From Prorocentrum cordatum (lineage: Eukaryota; Sar; Dinophyceae; Prorocentrales; Prorocentraceae), in contig CAUYUJ010015760.1 of the NCBI GenBank assembly GCA_963575745.1, positions 702,147 to 766,146 on the forward strand: 64,000 nt of DNA, in the 5' to 3' direction. A program made the position numbers and the translations under genes. Under the pieces are notes generated by a model, which made no database searches, was not told the DNA's origin, and saw only the letters and a list, made by a program, of their open reading frames with translations. Numbering within the stretch: position 1 is the stretch's first letter; every line of letters begins with the position of its first letter. This document shows positions 1 through 10,559 of the stretch, piece after piece.

Positions 1-1
1 C

Positions 2-611
2 GGCCCCTTTGCTCGCAACTTGCTCAGTATTGGAAGGGTTTTCGACGCAGGCTTCGACGTGGTCTACTCGCACAGTGAGGGGTGCTTCGTCGGCCACGCC
101 AGGCCCGACGGCAGGCGCGCGAAGGTTCCGATGGTTCGGAAGAGGAACACGTTTGGAGTGCTTGGAGTGCCAGCAAGCGTGCACAGGGACATGGAAGATG
201 CCAAGGATGAGGTCAAGAAGGCGAAGCGACTGGCAGGGAGTCGCTCTTCCACGGTCGCGATGGGCATCGTCGCGGCAAACGATGACGTGGAGATGAAGGA
301 CGAGGGGGCCGTCCAGGCCGACGGAGCTGGTGCACCTGTGCCCATGGCAGAGGGTGCCGGGTCGGCTTCGCCGGGGCCCGGTGGCGCGGCCCCGCGGCTC
401 CCGAGGGGGGTCTTCCCGCAGCGGCCTGGCCAGCAGAAGGTCCGCCGGCTCCGAGGGCAGAGGGGAAGGCAGTGAGGGGCCCAGAGGGAGCAGAGCTGGG
501 ACCCGGCTCTCGAGTTGACTTGCTGCGAGCTCGTCTGAAGGAGCTGGGCGGCGCGGTCTACGGCGCGAAGAAAGAGTTGTGGACTCGCCTGGTTCAGTGC
601 GAGCATAAGCA
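2..611 (+). pseudogene. copia polyprotein, pre-integrase region and SAP domain
   Basis: The first codons of the window read NLLSIGRVFDAGFDVVYS, the hallmark stretch just before the pre-integrase finger of copia polyproteins (usual form NLLSVGKL...GY.V.F). It runs in frame 2 to about 390. The sequence then continues in frame 1 as a Pro/Ala-rich linker and a SAP-like DNA-binding helix pair (about 508-600; RVDLLRARLKELGG followed by YGAKKELWTRL). A SAP domain at this place is common in dinoflagellate copia elements, from general knowledge of those families. The coding sequence stops abruptly at 611, where the nested TIR element starts, and resumes at 2521 in the frame expected if one target copy is removed. 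Confidence 0.85.
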
Positions 612-645
612 TTGGAGGGGGCGAACTGGGCCATCCAGGGGGTGG
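612..645 (+). repeat. Left terminal inverted repeat of nested element
   Basis: Pairs with 2480-2513 in inverse orientation; about 27 bases match with one 1-bp length difference near the tip. The inner part contains the core CTGGATGGCCCA (minus strand), which recurs inside the element. Confidence 0.8.
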
Positions 646-934
646 ATGAACAAGTGGGCCGTTCATCGGGTGGATGGAAGCGCGGTGGTGCGAGAAATCA
701 CAGCTGGGATTGCGGATGGCTCGGCCGTCCACTTTCACCTCGTCCCTCAACCATCTTTGCTGGAATCAGCTCCTGCCAGCTAGACAGCCCTGGGCCCTCT
801 CGACTGTCTCCACTTCTCTTGCGTATTTAATGGTCCCACTGGCTTTCGATCTCTTCTCCCTTCATGTTTTCTCAGTGTCCTCCACACCTGTACTGCTGCC
901 CTTCTAGACGCGGTGCACTCGCCTCGACGTTGGG

Positions 935-1200
935 TTGTCAAAAAAAGGGGGAGGAGGAGGGGAGGAGGAGGAGAAGGAGGAGAAGGAGGAGGAGGGAGAG
1001 GTGATAATGGGATGAATGAGGGAGGAGGAGGAAAAGGAGGTTCATAAGGATGAGCATGGAGGACGATGAGGGAGGAGGGCGGGAGCAGGATTGCGGAGGA
1101 TGATGGAGGAGGAAGGAGGGGGGGCGGAAGGATGAGGACATGTGAGGAGGAGGAGGAGGAGGAGGAGGAGGACGACGACGACGCGGGGCGAAAAGGGAGA
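935..1200 (+). repeat. GGA-rich microsatellite
   Basis: Imperfect (GGA)n tract ending in a (GAC)n stretch near 1170-1185. A second short (GAC)n lies at 2045-2080. Both are inside the nested TIR element. Confidence 0.85.
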
Positions 1201-1417
1201 AAAGGGACGACGAGGTGCGGGGCGAGAGGGCAGGAATGCTGGCGGGAGGGAGGGATGGAGGGAGGCATGGGAGCAGGAGAAGGGGAGGGAGAGGCGGGGT
1301 GGTTTGGGATCGGTGCAAGGGCGCCCTGGGTCGCGGGAGCCAAGGCGGCCAGGCGCGCGAGTACCCTTCCCCCGAGGCGCGGAACGCCTTTCCGAGGGAG
1401 CTCTGGGAAGGGGTTCC

Positions 1418-1724
1418 ATGAGCCGGGTGGATGGCCCACTTGGGGCCTCGGAGCATCAGCCGGACGGATGGCCCACTTGGGGCCCTGGACCAGTGCAGGG
1501 GTACTGGGTGCCCCGGTGTGATGTTCCATGAGCCGGGTGGATGGCCCACTTGGGGCCTGGGGGCGGCGAGGGGGTTGCGCGCAGGGCGTGCGAGGGTCGG
1601 GGGCGTGCATGAGCCGGATGGATGGCCCACTTGGGGCCTCGGGGGGGGCGGCCTCCAGGAGCCGGGTGGATGGCCCACTTGGGGCCTCGGAGCATCAGCC
1701 GGACGGATGGCCCACTTGGGGCCT
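1418..1724 (+). repeat. Six copies of a ~31-bp internal repeat
   Basis: The phrase GGATGGCCCACTTGGGGCC recurs at about 1430, 1465, 1539, 1619, 1669 and 1706, each preceded by AGCCGGGT or AGCCGGAC. It resembles the inner TIR core, so these are subterminal-type repeats such as transposases often bind; that role is inferred. Confidence 0.8.
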
Positions 1725-2043
1725 GCATTCGGCCTCCGCGGAACAGCGTTCGGGAAGGGCTGCGCGCCTTCCCGGAACAGCGTTCGGGAAGGGCTGGCGG
1801 CGGAGGGAATGGGGAGGGGTGGGAGCGGGAGAGCACGAGGTTGGAAGAAAGGGGCAAATGGAGGGAGGGAAGGGGAAGGGGACGGGGGAAGGCGAAATAG
1901 GACAGGGGAGCTGGGGGAAGGGAGGGGGAGGGGGGGGGGAGGGATGAGGGAGGCAGAGTGCGAGAGAAAATGGGCGCGGTTGGCAGATGTAAGTAGCGGG
2001 CTAGCATCAGTGAGGCGCTGAACGACACTGGTGTGGGACGCGG

Positions 2044-2082
<39 letters not shown>

Positions 2083-2479
2083 GGGCGAAAAGGGGAGTGA
2101 AGGGAGAAAAGGGGAGGTGGCGGCGGAGGGGGCAAGGGGCTGCGCGGTGGGCGGAGGCAGGGGGAGGGCCAGCACGGGAGCGTGCACGGGGCAGACCAGG
2201 CGAAGTGGCCACTTCGGCGCCACAGAAAGGGCGCGGCGGTCGACGGGCACACCTAGGACGAGAAGGAGAGAGGGTGGCAGAACAGCAATTCCAAGGCTGC
2301 CCCTCGCAGACAATTTGGCTTCACTCGTGCGGCCTGATCCCGCTTCGAGGTGTCTCCATGTCGACGCGGTAGCGGGCCGTGGGCCGAGGCGACCGAACTG
2401 CTCCGAACGCTGGGCGGAAAGGCGTTCCAGAAATCTTGGAACGCCTCCCCGAAAGCCGTTCCATGCACCCTTTCGACGG

Positions 2480-2513
2480 CCCACCTTCTGGATGGCCCTG
2501 TTCGCCCCGCCTA
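2480..2513 (-). repeat. Right terminal inverted repeat of nested element
   Basis: Inverse copy of 612-645, followed directly by the second target copy ATAAGCA at 2514-2520 and then by resumed copia coding sequence. Confidence 0.8.
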
Positions 2514-3820
2514 ATAAGCACAAGCAGGATCTCGAGTATAAGAAGGCGGTTGAGGAACGATACCAGCAGCAGGTTGACGGTCAGCCTGCGACGGAGGCTA
2601 AGGTCGGGGGGGGGGGGGGCGGGCGTGCAGCCCGACGGAGATCGAGAGATAGCAGCACGATGCCTCTGGCCACGCGGTGTTCAAGAAATGATGCCCCGCG
2701 TGCGCGTTCGGCTTAGGCCCCGAGTATCCACGAGTCAAGCAGCCCGTCTACGGGGGCAACGTTAGGGATGAGCTGATCTTCTTCGACTGGGCTTTTAACG
2801 GCACCAAGGACACCGAGAACGTCTGCGACGAGGCCGACAAGGGTCTTGGCGCGTCTCTTGCGGTGGCGGGTCGCAGCGCGGGGTTTCCCTACGGCAACGC
2901 GCTCGGGAACAAGGCCGCCGACGACTACGCGACCAAGCAGCTCGCGGGGTTCATGAAGCAGTTGGCCTAACAGAAGCCAGAGCTCAGATGCGACGCTGAG
3001 CCTGCGGTTAAGGCGCTTCAGGATAAGGTTGTCAGCGCGAGGAGCGAGGACAACCTCGAGACCAGGGTTTCGCAGGGCAAGACGAGAGACAGCAAGCCGA
3101 TGGGCTTCATCGAGACTCGGATTCGATGGTGGCGCGGGCGCCTGAAGGCCAACAGGGCGCAGGTTGAGATGAACTACGGGATCAAGCTCGCACCTCATTC
3201 TCCTCTCAGGCCGTTTCTCGCTCACCGCGCCGCGAACGTGGCGAACTGGTTCAGCAGGGGCGCCGACGGCTACACGGCGTACTTCGCGGTCAACGGGGCG
3301 AACTACGCGGGTGCTGTGGCGCCGTTCGCAGAGACGGTGATGGCGAGGATTCCCGTCTCCAAGACGGGCCAGCGACGCTCGATGGGAGGCTCCGCCCCGA
3401 GGCGTGCCAAAGCTGACGCGGCCTGGGTGAAGGGGGCCTGGGTCGGCAAGGCAACGACCAACGACGAGCGCATCGTTCTCACGGTGACTGGAAAGGCGAC
3501 CTGCAGGGCCGCTCGCAGGATGCCGAAGGGGAAGCGCCACGACAAGGAGCTCTCGCTAAAGGTCTGCGGCGAGCCCTGGAATGAGCGGATCGCGCACATG
3601 CCTCGCTCTCTCGTCGCGGCCGGTGGCAAGGGCGAGGGCGCGCCGACGCCGTTGGAGGCCGCGTGCGCGGAGGCCGAGGGGGCAGCCCCGGGGGCGGCCC
3701 CGAGTGGAGCGGAGGCCCCAGAGGTCCAGGGCCCCGAGGCCCAAGCTCCAGAGCCCCAACCTGAGGCCCCCGAGCCTCGGACTCCAAAGCCTCGACCAAG
3801 GGGCGGGGGCCAGGCTGGAG
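2514..3820 (+). pseudogene. copia integrase region, broken
   Basis: After the nested element the polyprotein resumes with a charged helix (KKAVEERYQQQVDG) and shifts frame over a 14-G run at 2605-2620. It then shows an HHCC-type finger in frame 1 (His codons about 2656 and 2671, CPAC at 2692-2703), interrupted by stops at 2650 and 2689. The integrase catalytic core follows: acidic residue in IFFDWAF (about 2773-2793), Asp in RCDAEPAV (about 2992), Glu in GFIE (3112-3114), and the flanking HSPLRPFLAHRAANVANW. A stop at 2968 breaks the core. From about 3640 a Pro/Glu/Ala-rich linker leads towards RT, with a frame change near 3800. Dispersed stops show it cannot make an active protein. Confidence 0.8.
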
Positions 3821-5560
3821 GCTCCGATGGGAGCCCGCGGAAGCTCGGCGGAAGCTGGAGAAGGCTCGAGCAGTGGGCTTTCTGCCCCCGAGGGGGCCAG
3901 CGGCAGCGGTGGGAGAGACGCTGCGATGGCTGCTCCGTCGAGCTCGCCTGCGAGACCGAGGTCTCCGACTGGCGACGCCATCCTCGGGCGGCACGAGGCG
4001 AAGAGGGCGCGCGTCGAGGATCCGATCGTCGGCGCCATCGAGGACATCAGCGAGCAGCTGGACTAAAAGACGCCCCTGACGGCTGAGGGGCTCACGCACT
4101 GGGACAGCAGCGGCTTTCCCATGGAGGGGGCGGCGGAGGCGATTGACAAGGGCCTGAATCTCTGCGACGAGTTCGGCATCTACTCGGCCCACCCTCGGGG
4201 CGCCGCCGACAGCAAGAAGAATATCGACACCAAGTGGGAGAAGAAGGATCGAGCAGGGGTCCTCAAGTACAGGCTCGTGGGTAGAGAATTCGCCTGGCTG
4301 GAAGAGCGCGACGACTTGTTCGCGCTTGGACCGACATCCCTGACTAGTCGCGTCATCGACTTTCTCAGCCTGAAGGACGACGATGATCCAGACGACCCGC
4401 TCGTGATCGCAGTTGGCGACGTGGCGAGCGCGTACAATCAAGTACCTGAGAAGGAGGCGTTCTATTGCGATCCCCCACCTGAGCGGCTTGCTGCGAGGGC
4501 CAAGGCATGCCTCGATGTGAATGTTGTCCAGGAGCTGGAGAAGCAGCTCCCTGGCAGGAGGGCTGCGAGTCGTGAGTGGATTGGCAACGCTGCTGACCAT
4601 ATCTTGGACCGCGGGCTTCATCGGAATGAAGCCTGCCCACAGTTCTACCGCAAGCCGGTGATTCGACTGAGCCTCGAGTTGCACATGGCCGACTTCTATT
4701 GCACGGGGCGCAAGAGTGAAATCGAAAGCTGTCTTCCCGCGATCAGGACCAAGCCGAAGCTACAGGACAGCGGCGTCGTCGCCGAGGGCCGCTTCGAGCA
4801 CCTGAAGCGCGCCAGGATCAGGGCCAATGAGGGCATCTCCCTCAAGGCGCACGAGAAGCACAGCAGAAACATCATCGCCGAGCTGGGGTTGAGGGGTGCT
4901 AACCCAGTCAGGACTCCCGACTTGGGGCCAGAGGAGACCGTCGAGCACTCCCCGCCGCTGGTCGACAAGCAGGTTGCGAGGTATCGGTCGTGCGTGGGGG
5001 GTGGTCTCTACCTGGCTCAGGACCGCGCCGACATGCAGAGGGCCGCGGGTACGTTGGCTGCTGATCTGGCAGCGCCGACGGAGCCCTCCTGGAAGAGGCT
5101 GCTGCGGCTCGGGCGCTACCTGGTCGGCACCTCTGACCTGGGCGTGTTCCTCACCAGGATTGATGCGAAGATCTACAAGAATGGCGTGGCCCACCTGAGG
5201 ACATTCTCGGACAGCGACCACGGAGGCCAGGAGGCGAAGCGCAAGAGTACCATGTGTGGCGTGCTGCACGCGGACGGCGTTATTCTGGCGACACTTCTGA
5301 GGAGGCAGGACCTGATTGCAGTGAGTTCGGGTGAGAGCGAGTTCTGCGCGCTGAGTACCGTGGCGATGGATGATAAGATGTTGAGGGGCCTGCTCACCTG
5401 GTTCGGGATCCGTGTCGAGTGGACTTTGGAGACGACTTCTTCGGCAGCGCGCTCAATGTCCTTGAGGCAGGGCGCTGGGGAGGTGCGCCACTTGGACGCG
5501 GGGGCCCTGCGGGTCCAGCAAGCGACTCGCTTGCTCAACTTGAAGGTGGTGAGAACCCCG
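3811..5560 (+). pseudogene. copia reverse transcriptase and RNase H
   Basis: Frame 2 encodes the RVT_2-type RT after a linker ending in RARVEDPIVGAIEDISEQLD and an in-frame stop (4064-4066). Visible landmarks are KYRLVGREFAW (finger), DVASAYNQVP (catalytic motif A, about 4419), the motif-C position reading LHMADFYCTG (4679-4708), YRSCVGGGLYLAQDRADM (about 4981), RYLVGTSDLGVFL and the RNase H start FSDSDHGGQEAKRKST with later SSGESEF. Motif C should be YVDD-like; here the first catalytic Asp is Ala, so polymerisation would be abolished. The frame changes near 5550, just before the RNase H end motif ENPADIGTK, which is in frame 1. Confidence 0.85.
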
Positions 5561-6156
5561 CGGACATCGGAACGAAGTCAAATGCGGCTGGGGTGCGCGA
5601 GCGGCTCTGCAAGCAGGGTGGGCTGCGGCGCCTTGGCGGAGACTTCGGTGCAGTTCGCGAGGTCGAGGTGAACGCGGTGATCGGGAAGGTGGCGCGCACG
5701 GCTCGCGGCGTGCAGTTTGGTGGAAAGCTCCCGAGCAGCCCGACACTCAAGACGGCGATTTTGGCATAGTGCCCAGCGATCCAGGCTCAGCAGGGTGAAG
5801 CAGTTGACACTACCGGCAGTGAGGACGACTACGGCTACATGACTGTGCCCATGTTGGTCTTCCTCTGTTGGTTTGTCTTGGTCGCGATGAGCCGTGCGGC
5901 GGGTTACTGTTGCTTCGGAGGTCGCAACAAGATCGAGCCCCCGCCAGCTGCGACTGACAGCAGGAGCGGAGCTTTGGTACCAGCTGAAATGAGGCTGAGG
6001 CGTGAGAGACCGAGGTTGCGCGGAGGAGACCTTGTGAACCACTTGGAGGGCGACAACCACGTGCTGCACCTGGATAGGGGGTGCCAATTTCTTCGAGGCG
6101 TTCGTGATGTCGAGCGCCGCCGCAGGCAGCGCACGGTTTGCAAATGTCGTCTTTGA
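5546..6156 (+). pseudogene. copia C-terminal tail: RNase H end, membrane segment, Cys/His motif
   Basis: Frame 1 carries GGENPADIGTK, the conserved end of copia RNase H, then about 60 residues to a stop at 5767-5769. In the same frame past the stop the reading continues through an acidic stretch into a hydrophobic segment (MLVFLCWFVLVAMS, about 5851-5892) and a basic tail with HLDRGCQFLRGV and TVCKC near the end, stopping at 6154-6156. Comparable membrane-plus-Cys tails occur at the end of dinoflagellate copia polyproteins, as far as I recall; their function is not known. The single stop suggests one nonsense change rather than a separate gene. Confidence 0.55.
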
Positions 6157-6310
6157 GTTTGCAGTGAATGATGAGCCTTGTGTCGGTTTGGCTGGCCGCC
6201 CGTGTCGAGCGGAGTTTTCGAGCCCAAAGGAGTTTTTATATGCCAGCTGTCTGGCGAGGGAGAGAGGTCCCCTGCGAGGGGGTGTAGAGAATCTGTGATA
6301 CATTCCAGTG

Positions 6311-6312
<2 letters not shown>
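6157..6312. other. Region after copia coding sequence, possibly LTR or 3' UTR
   Basis: No coding signal. This could be copia 3' untranslated sequence or LTR, but no second copy is present in the window to prove it. Confidence 0.3.
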
Positions 6313-6348
<36 letters not shown>

Positions 6349-6350
6349 AA
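6313..6350 (+). repeat. (CT)n microsatellite
   Basis: About 38 bp of nearly pure CT dinucleotide with one TTT interruption. Confidence 0.95.
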
Positions 6351-6435
6351 TGCAGCGTGTTGTTCTGCGGACGTTAAGGCGCAGACAAGAGTGTGCGTCG
6401 GAGGTTCGCCCACGCACCGTGGAGAAAACAATGTG

Positions 6436-6890
6436 GACGTAGATGTATATGTATATGCGTGTATGTATATTTATATGTATATGCATATGTATATGCATAT
6501 GTATATGTATATGTATATGTATATGCATGTGCATATGTATGTGTACATGAATACATATATGTTTATGTATATGTATATGTTTATGGATACGTATACGTAT
6601 ATGTATATGTTTATGTGGATATATATATATATAGATATGCATATGTATGTTTGTATAAACATTTTATTGTATGTGGATGTGTCTGTGTCTCTGTATCTGT
6701 ATGGATGGGTGGGTGTATGGATGTAGGTGTGCATGTATGTATGTATGTATGTATAAACGGATGGATGTATGTATATGTATATATATGTGTGTTTATATAC
6801 ACATATGTATGTGTATATATATATAGACATATGTGTTTATTTTATGTGTATAAAGAGAGAGGGAGAGAGAAAGAGAGAGAGAGAGAGATT
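6436..6890 (+). repeat. (TATATG)n-type microsatellite with (GA)n tail
   Basis: About 420 bp of TATATG, TGTATG and TATA variants, ending in a purine tract (6851-6887, mainly GAGA). Long Tyr/Ile/His-rich frames across it on both strands are artefacts. Confidence 0.95.
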
Positions 6891-6907
6891 TTCTCGTTCG
6901 TGTATGT

Positions 6908-7600
6908 TTGCAGGCCGGGGGGGCAGGATCCGCGCCCCCCGGAACAGGAACCCCGAAATCCAGGGTTTGGGGTTTTTTCGGACGCCCGTGGAAGAGGTCC
7001 CCCAGCCTTGCCGCCGTTCCCAGGGCGCCTTGCCAGGGCTTGCCCAGCAGACCCAACGCGATCAGAGAAGTGGTCGAGGAGGCGCAAAAGAGTCCAAAGA
7101 CAGCACAAGACGGTTTCAAGACGGCCCAAGAGGTCTCCAAGACGGCCCAACAGGCAGCCATGACGCTTCAACAGGCCTTCAGGAGGGCCCCCAATAAGCA
7201 AACATCTTTTTATCCCCTCGGGGAAACGTGACTGTTCAGCATATCCGATGTTTGTGTCGTAGCAGCGTTCACGACGGCCCTAAAGGCCTCCGAGATCGCC
7301 CCAAGACGGCCCAAGAGGCCCCCAAGAGGGCTTCAAGACAGAGTACGAGGGCTCCGAGATCGCTCCAAAACGGCCCATGAGAAGCTCACGAGGCACCCAA
7401 AGACTCCCAAGAGCGACCCAAGAGGGCCATGGGAGGTCCCCAGGAGGGCCCACGATGGCCCCAAGAAGGCCCGTAGAGGGCCCAAGCTCTTCAAGAAGGT
7501 CCCAGAACGGTCCAAGAGGGACCCAAGACGGTCCAAACGAGCGTCGAAAGGACCCCACGACGGCACAGAGAGGCGCCCAGGAGGCCTCCTGAGGTCCCCA
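6908..7600 (+). repeat. CAAGACGGCCCAAGAGG repeat arrays
   Basis: Two imperfect arrays (about 7075-7195 and 7265-7600) built from CAAGACGGCC, CCAAGAGG and GGCCC words, preceded by a GGGGGG-rich lead-in (6915-6990). First appearance of a family that recurs through the window in both orientations. Confidence 0.85.
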
Positions 7601-8747
7601 AAGCCCTTGAGAGGCATTCGTGAGGCCCCTAATAGGTGTTCCAACGAGGAGCCTCCGCAAAAAGACCTGCGACAGACGGGGAATGGTTCGCAACGCCAGG
7701 CGAGAGCGAGGATGAATGAGAGGAACGATGTGGAACGATAGTGCGTTGCTACCCATTTCCTTGCACTTGGGTTCCCGTAGGTTCCCCAGGCGGTGCTTGC
7801 ACTAGGGTTCCTTGCTCGCGTGTTCAGAACTCGAGTGGGTCGGCCAAGGCTTCGTCACGTGCCCGCCCATGGCGCATCGTGGGCGCTCGTGGGCGCCACA
7901 CCATCCAGCTTGCACGGTCTTTTCTCTTCGCATAGCTTCCACAATGCTGTTCCCAACATATTGTTCATACCACCTGCCCTGCCCCATTTAAGATACATCC
8001 TGTAGACACCACCCATTACATAGTTTACACAGCATAGTTCCCACTACGTAGCTAACACCGATGAGCGTTCACCGCATCATTAGCTCACACCACATGATTG
8101 TCAAGACAGTATGCACATAACCTAATTTAAGCCGCAGCACTTTCACAGCCGGAGTTCAACGGTTCACTCTTCGTGGTTTACGATGGTTCATTTCTTTGTT
8201 GGTTGTGTGCCGTTGGAAGACTTTGAAAACCGCCATATTTCTTGGAGTTTCTGCAACCTTCAGAGGTTTTGTTTCGACGTCGGCCACGAGGAGCCGCTGC
8301 AACCCAGAGAGCCTGAAAAACAGATCCCCGAGTAAAGAAGTCGACCCCAGGAAACAAGTGTTCCTCCATAACGGTAGGTTGACGTCGTGTCGACGCGGCG
8401 GCGACACCAGCGGGGGCGTTCGGAATGAACGCGGCCAGTGGTCAAGAATCGGCAGGGTGTCGAACGGGAATGCGCGATCGTTCACGGCTGAATGATCCAG
8501 TGTCAAAGTCGACGCGCAGGCCGTGACGGCACCTGCTGGCGCAGGATCCAGCGAAGAAGGCACGCGATTTCGGTTCGACCTTTTTTTCGGGAGCCTCCAG
8601 GTGGCGTTCTCGTCGCCACGTCATCGGGTCCGCCTCGAAATTCCAATCAACCACCCAATGAAGAAAAATTCGGGTGGCGCACGAACATGTAAATCGAGGG
8701 CAAGAGCAAAGCGAAGCTGGAAGGACCAAAATGCGTAACGCAGCCTT
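7601..8747. other. No gene recognised
   Basis: About 1.1 kb of lower-GC sequence. Short ATG frames (for example 8196-8495 on + and 8156-8563 on -) overlap each other on opposite strands and show no domain, so I see no support for a gene. Confidence 0.5.
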
Positions 8748-8753
8748 GTGTGC

Positions 8754-8788
<35 letters not shown>

Positions 8789-8838
8789 CACATGTAAATG
8801 TAAATGTATATGTATCTGTATATGTATATGTATATGTG

Positions 8839-8869
<31 letters not shown>

Positions 8870-8890
8870 GTGTATATATATACATATGTT
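8748..8890 (+). repeat. (TATATG)n microsatellite
   Basis: About 140 bp of TATATG with TAAATG and TATCTG variants; same type as 6436-6850. Confidence 0.95.
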
Positions 8891-9049
8891 TCGAAGACGC
8901 CTAAGGCGAATCACCGCCGCCCCCTGCCTTTTTGGAAGCGCCTATGTGGCCGAAGGTTGTGGCCAGAGGCCTGCCAAGCTATCGGACCACGTGTTCCCCG
9001 AATCGGTTTGGAAAGCCTTCGGGGAACACGTGGGCATCTTGAAGGTCAT

Positions 9050-10330
9050 CTTGGCCGTCTGGAGGCCATTCTGACCCTTTCGGGCCTGCTTGCAGGACGT
9101 CTTGGAGGGCTCTTGGGCCGTCTTGGAGGCTATCTTGAGCGTCTTCGAGGCCTCTTGGGCCGTCTTGGGGGCCTCTTGGGGCCGTGTCTTGGGCCTCTTG
9201 GGCGATCTTTGTGGGCATTTGGGCCATCTCGGGTCGTCGGAAGGGTGAACAAAAGCAAATGCCACAATCCTTCAAGAACCCATGGCAAATCAATGATTTT
9301 GGCCTTTTCGGGCCTTCCTGGAGGCCCTCTTGGAGGCCTCTTGGGCCGTCTTGGGCCATCTTAGGGCCATGTTCGGCTGTCTTGATGGGCTCCTGGTCCA
9401 TCTGACGCCGTCGGAAGCCGTTTGGGGGGCCTCTATGGGCCGACTTGGGTCCTCTTGGAATGCTCCAGGGCCGTCTTGGAGGCCATCTTGGGCGTCTTAA
9501 AGGCCTCTTGTGCCGTCTTGGGGGCCGTCTTGGGGCCCTCTTGGGCCGTTCTGGGGCCATCTTGGAGGCCTCTTGGGTGATCTTTCGGCGATCTTTGGGG
9601 GCTCTTGGGCCGTCTCGGGCCGTCGGAAGGCCGAAAAGAAGCACATGTCAAAATCCGTCAAACACCGTAGGACAATCAATGTGTTTGGTCTCTTCTGGCC
9701 TTCCTGGAGGCCCTCTTGGGGGCCTCTTGGGCCGTCTTGGGCCAGCTTCGAGCCAACTTCGGCCATCCTGGTGGGTTCCTGGCACGTCTGACGCCGTCGG
9801 AAGCCGTCTTGGGGGCCTTTCTGGGCCAACGGGGGACCCTCTTGGGGCGCTTCGGGGCCGTCTTGGAGGCCATCTTGGGCGTCTTGGAGGCCATCTTGGG
9901 CGTGTTGGAGGCCTCTTGGGCCGTCTTGGGGCCCTCTCGGGGCCGTCTTGGGGGCCACTTGGGCCGTCATGGGGCCCTCTTGGGGGCCTCTTGGGCGATC
10001 TTGTGGGCCTCGTGGGCCGTCGTGAGCCGTCGGAATGCCGAGAAGAAGCAAATTCCCAAATCTTTCAAAAACCTAAGGACAATGAATGGTTTTGGCCTCT
10101 TCGGGCCCTCCTGGAGGACCTCTTGGAGGCCTCTTGGGCCGTCTGGGAGGCCTCTGGGGGGCCTCTTGGGCCGTCTTGGGCCGTCTTGGACTCTCTTGGG
10201 CCATCTTGGAGGCCGTCTTGGACCATCTTGGGCGGACTTGGAGGCCATCTTGGACCATCGTGGAGGCCATCTTGGGCCAACGTGGCCATCTTGGAGGCCA
10301 TCTTGAACCGTCTAGGAGGATTTTTCCTGG
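9050..10330 (+). repeat. Three copies of a ~397-bp higher-order CTTGGG repeat
   Basis: The array is made of CTCTTGGGCCGTCTTGG words. It is punctuated by an AT-richer module starting GTCGGAAGG or GTCGGAATG at about 9234, 9629 and 10028, spaced 395 and 399 bp. Each module includes AGCAAATnCC-type sequence, an AATCAATG or AATGAATG word, TTTTGGCCTCTTC and then TCCTGGAGGCCCTCTTGG. Frames of up to 325 codons run through it because the unit lacks stops; they are not genes. Confidence 0.85.
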
Positions 10331-10559
10331 AATTGGGCGATCTACGGGTGGCCAGCGGGTCGGGCCGAAACCCATTGGGAGAGTTTTTTTGGGAAAAAGA
10401 GCCAAAACCAAAACCCGTATAGCCTGGCACGCCAGGCACCCCTTTGCTAAAGCAAAAGGGGGCCGCGGATACATATGCACGTCGAACGGCCTTCGGCCCA
10501 TCCCGCCACCGTGCCTGGGTTGTGGGTCTGAGGCCTTTTGGATGTTCGTTCGGATTTAG
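10331..10559. other. Two adjacent short hairpins
   Basis: GCCTGGCACGCCAGGC (10422-10437) is a 7-bp perfect stem with a 2-base loop. It is followed at once by CCCCTTTGCT/AGCAAAAGGGG (10439-10461). Such paired stems occur near ends of some rolling-circle transposons and as transcription pause sites; no other support for either is seen. Confidence 0.4.

Larger units (their letters stand above)
612..2513. mobile_element. Non-autonomous TIR element nested in copia
   Basis: This 1902-bp insertion is flanked by the direct repeat ATAAGCA (605-611 and 2514-2520). Its ends are inverted copies of each other: the left end reads TTGGAGGGGGCGAAC then GGGCCATCCAG, and the right end, reverse complemented, reads TAGGCGGGGCGAAC then GGGCCATCCAG. 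No transposase can be recognised; the interior is purine-rich repeat plus copies of a motif related to the TIR. Skipping the element with one ATAAGCA joins the copia SAP region to its continuation in a single frame. The long minus-strand open frames inside it (for example 938-2212) are products of the repeats, not genes. Confidence 0.85.
1..6156 (+). mobile_element. Ty1/copia retrotransposon, decayed, 5' end outside window
   Basis: Composite call for a copia-type polyprotein read left to right: pre-integrase region, SAP domain, HHCC finger, integrase, reverse transcriptase, RNase H and a C-terminal membrane tail. This order (integrase before RT) is what separates copia from gypsy elements. 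The reading frame is broken by stops at 2650, 2689, 2968, 4064 and 5767, by frame changes near 390, 2605-2620 (a G run), 3800 and 5550, and by a nested TIR element at 612-2513. Neither LTR can be identified: the left one would lie outside the window and no matching copy is visible on the right. The element is almost certainly dead. Confidence 0.9.

Noticed and set aside
938-2212. 424-codon minus-strand open frame (and several overlapping ones) inside the nested TIR element
   Set aside because: Its Pro/Ser/Arg-rich sequence is a translation of GGA and GAC repeats and of the internal 31-bp repeat; no domain, and open in several frames at once.
2713-4684. Long minus-strand frames opposite the copia region (275 and 401 codons)
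   Set aside because: Antisense shadows; integrase and RT motifs read on the plus strand.
6374-6830. Tyr/Ile/His-rich frames on both strands
   Set aside because: Products of the TATATG microsatellite.
10398-10412. Minus-strand SL-like GAGCCAAAA
   Set aside because: Only nine bases match; the flanking bases diverge at once.
9445-10422. 325-codon open frame with coiled-coil-like Leu/Gly/Pro pattern
   Set aside because: It runs through the CTTGGG array; the same region is open in other frames and on the other strand because the unit lacks stop codons.
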